64,000 bases of DNA, taken from positions 7,287,501 to 7,351,500 of the forward strand of contig BSBM01000151.1 in NCBI GenBank assembly GCA_027924585.1, read 5' to 3'. This DNA comes from Larix kaempferi. Its lineage: Eukaryota; Streptophyta; Pinopsida; Pinales; Pinaceae. Made by a program: the position numbers and the translations under genes. Below the pieces are notes generated by a model. The model saw nothing but the letters and a program-made list of their open reading frames with translations, searched no databases and had not been told where the DNA came from. Positions 61,569-64,000 of the stretch are shown in pieces; the first letter of the stretch is position 1; each line of letters starts with the position of its first letter.

Positions 61569-63052
61569 ATGGAGAAGGACATGGAAAGGTTACCTGAAAA
61601 ATATATGGATATGATCAGTGGGGACTTTGCTTATGACCCAGTTCGATTACCACTTGACCAAGATTCGACTAAGACTCTCTATAATAGAAAAACTTTGGAG
61701 AGCATCTGGGAAACTGCACGTGACGCTCAAAACCCCTACACCAGACAATGGTTCGACGTAAAATATGCCATCCCTCAGAAGGAATTGAGGAAAGAGATGG
61801 AGGACTACATTAATCTTGGCAACATTCCCATAAGTGCCGAGATCGATGTAATTGCAGACTATACAAAAATTCTGGACGAGGGAGAGATGAAGCAACTTCT
61901 AGAAACGTTGCGTCCAGACAACTACACATACTGGATTATGAAATGGAAGAAAATTAATCTTATACGCTTGTATTGTCAATGGAATGTGCAGAACATTCAG
62001 ACATTTAGAAATTTAAATGGCTACACATATTTTACGGATATAGTCGCAAGAATGTACAAACATTTCATCATTTACAGCTATGGGGATATTAGGAAAGACT
62101 CTGCTGCAATGAATATTTGTAAGGAAATCCTAAGGCTCTTTGACCTCATTGGACTGATATCGTCGGACATGGTTGGAGAAAATTCCATGGGATATGATAC
62201 GATTAAAAGCTTAATCAATATTATTTGGTATTTTTATTTTTATAATCTTGGTTTTGTGAAAATCGGGACGATTGTTTTGAGACTTTATTCGAAAATATTC
62301 GATGAGTTGGTTGCCGATACTGTGAATGTTCTCGGATGGCAAGGTTACTTGAATGCTTTACAAGGTGAAGAAAGTGAGGGGCCTGCTAGCGTCTTAGCGT
62401 TGCCATTGATAAGTTTTCTTCCACCGATTATCGTGATGAAATCATGGATGCAAGAAGTATTCTTAGTGAAGATTTGAATCACGGAACTACTATTCTGCGC
62501 AGATATTTTCTTGCTAATGCTATGATTGTCAATAATCAGCAGTACGCAACAGCAGTAGCTGACGCCCTAATTCTCTGCATGTCAAGGGAGATTGAGATAT
62601 CTGACGAGAGAGAATTTAGTGAAGAACAAATGCGTGAAGCCCGAACTGAGAGATGGCATAACTCTGAGGCCCTTGAAAAGGGTTTAAGGCTTATCAATGA
62701 TATATTTTCCCGAGGAGGAATGTTAGCTGATATTCTACAAGATTTGCAGATAGTGAAAAACATCCTCGACATGTTGAGGCTGCATTTAACATTTGTATGT
62801 GAGAAAGAAGGGTGTATCAAATTTGCCGGGTGCGTTCACACCCGAATTGTAATTCTTGTATTGGACATCCTCCAAACCGTCTCCAAGATCAGAAGAGGAG
62901 CGCTATTTGGTATTGATCCTGTCCGCATATTCTATGAAATAGTTGAGCGCACTATTTCCAAGAATCCCGGGTTCCGTGTTGAAGATTTAATTAATCATTT
63001 CTCAAATGCATTTTGTCGCTTCTACTTGTATATCTGTAAACCAGCTTTTTAA
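61569..63052 (+). pseudogene. Diverged relative of the U-box-like gene, one frameshift (copy D)
   Basis: It starts at an ATG (61569) aligned with the copy B start and keeps DPV, YDR, NPYTRQ and the following helix. Similarity runs the full length, clearly lower than among A-C. A one-base loss near 62390-62400 moves the frame: the first part stops at 62475-62477, and the second part is open from about 62444 to 63052, resuming the family sequence (RSILSEDLNHG). It lacks the eight-codon duplication and the upstream LINE. Homology upstream begins near 61285 and includes a shared GTC(A/G)GTTTA stretch, possibly promoter sequence. A spliced-out intron at the frameshift is an alternative, but no clear GT-AG pair was seen. 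Confidence 0.75.
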
Positions 63053-64000
63053 ATAATTAGGGATTGTGAAAGTTCACTAGTGCAGACTTCTCTTGAATCA
63101 AATGGACGACGTTCCAAAAAAAAAACTTCTTACATTGGAGAAATTATGAAACACAATGTAAAAATTATGAAACTGTTTTCCTCTTGAAACAAATAACAAA
63201 TAGATGACTCCTTGTTACGATGGAGAAATTATGAAACTGTTCTTAAAAAAGATTTAGATCAATTATCATTTTATTATTCCAACTTCTTTGAATTCAGTGA
63301 ATATAACATTATTTACATTCAATTCCTATCATTTTGTTAATTCTCATTTTTATTTGCATATATATGTCAATGTAGGAAAATATTATGGTAAAGAGATTTG
63401 AAGTCGAGTTTGGTTTTATGTTAAAATTTATTTTATGGTCAGAGTCCGTATCAAGTCTGTGTATATGTAGGAGAAGAGAGTTGAAAAATAGAGGAAGAGA
63501 AAAAGGAGATTAGAAAAGGTCAGCTATGTGTTTATGAGCTCAAGTTCATAGTCATGAAATGAATTAAAAGTGGCTGTAATATATGTCTAAAGTTTTATAT
63601 ATTTACTGTCAAGAATATTGGCATGCCCAAAATCTTCTCCAAACTTATTGTTTATATTTACAATTTGTAATATATCTCAGAAAAAAACAAAAATAGATGT
63701 AAAAAGAACCGAAATAGATGTAGGGATAAGCTTCCTCCACAATGCAAATACGCTGTCTTATCGATCTAATTTTCAGTCTTATCGTAACTTCCTCCAATAA
63801 AGTTCGTCCAGTTTTGACCTTGGAAAGTGATCTAATTTTCAGTCTTATCGTAACTTAATACACACAGCAATTGCTCTCACTTTGTACTATGGTATTGTTG
63901 ATAATCCATGGTTTTATTTCAATGATTACGCATGGGTTTTTTTTCAATGATTACTCATTTGTTTTGATTCCAGGGTTTTGTTTCAATCCAAGATGTGAGT
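63053..64000. other. Right edge, non-coding
   Basis: The start (to about 63250) resembles the downstream region of gene copies A and B (TTCACTAG..GACTTCTCT). The rest is AT-rich with a short direct repeat (ATCTAATTTTCAGTCTTATC at about 63764 and 63830). No gene was seen. Confidence 0.5.

Overview
The window is plant nuclear DNA, AT-rich and dominated by retroelements and DNA transposons. A Ty1/copia element primed by the usual plant initiator-Met site, L1-like LINE relics with a zf-RVT plus RNase H tail, and a plant-type intronless gene family are all visible. A decayed Penelope-like retroelement with a GIY-YIG endonuclease lies at 59.4-60.6 kb. Such elements are known from conifers (the published Dryad elements) and are not typical of flowering plants, so a conifer is the best guess. 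This is an inference, not proof.

Layout. Three head-to-tail copies of a ~13.4 kb unit fill most of the window: copy A (1-16946, left end outside the window), copy B (16951-30335) and copy C (44891-55930). Each unit carries, in order, a LINE relic, decayed exon relics (one resembling a ZIP metal transporter exon), an AT-rich spacer, an unassigned repeat block, a degenerate full-domain LINE, a strong 41-bp-arm hairpin and one gene for a ~505-residue protein with a U-box-like N-terminus. The units join inside LINE relics, which fits unequal crossing-over. Only the copy B gene (27089-28606) is open from ATG to stop. Copy A is split by a 6.0 kb copia element (7960-13967, 5-bp target duplication) and also frameshifted. 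Copy C is cut short by a ~2.1 kb deletion. A more diverged fourth relative (61569-63052) lies to the right outside the array and has one frameshift.

Between copies B and C, inside the LINE relic at the unit boundary, sits a ~14.55 kb insert (30339-44890) that reads as a large, two-gene DNA transposon. It has imperfect terminal inverted repeats starting GGGTG. Both ends carry arrays of a 16-bp palindrome (TTATTCGGCCGAATAA). A four-exon plus-strand gene encodes a transposase-like protein with HTH, Cys-rich and DDE-like motifs, now broken by stops and a frameshift. A convergent multi-exon minus-strand gene encodes a protein I do not recognise; its last five small exons are all in phase 0 with GT-AG borders. 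Foldbacks, tandem repeats and a smaller inverted-repeat element lie inside it. I cannot place the superfamily, and this is the best candidate for something undescribed.

The right flank (55.9-64 kb) holds a microsatellite, a minus-strand 5'-truncated LINE, the Penelope-like relic and the fourth gene copy. No RNA genes or CRISPR arrays were found. Identities quoted are by eye; no alignment was run.
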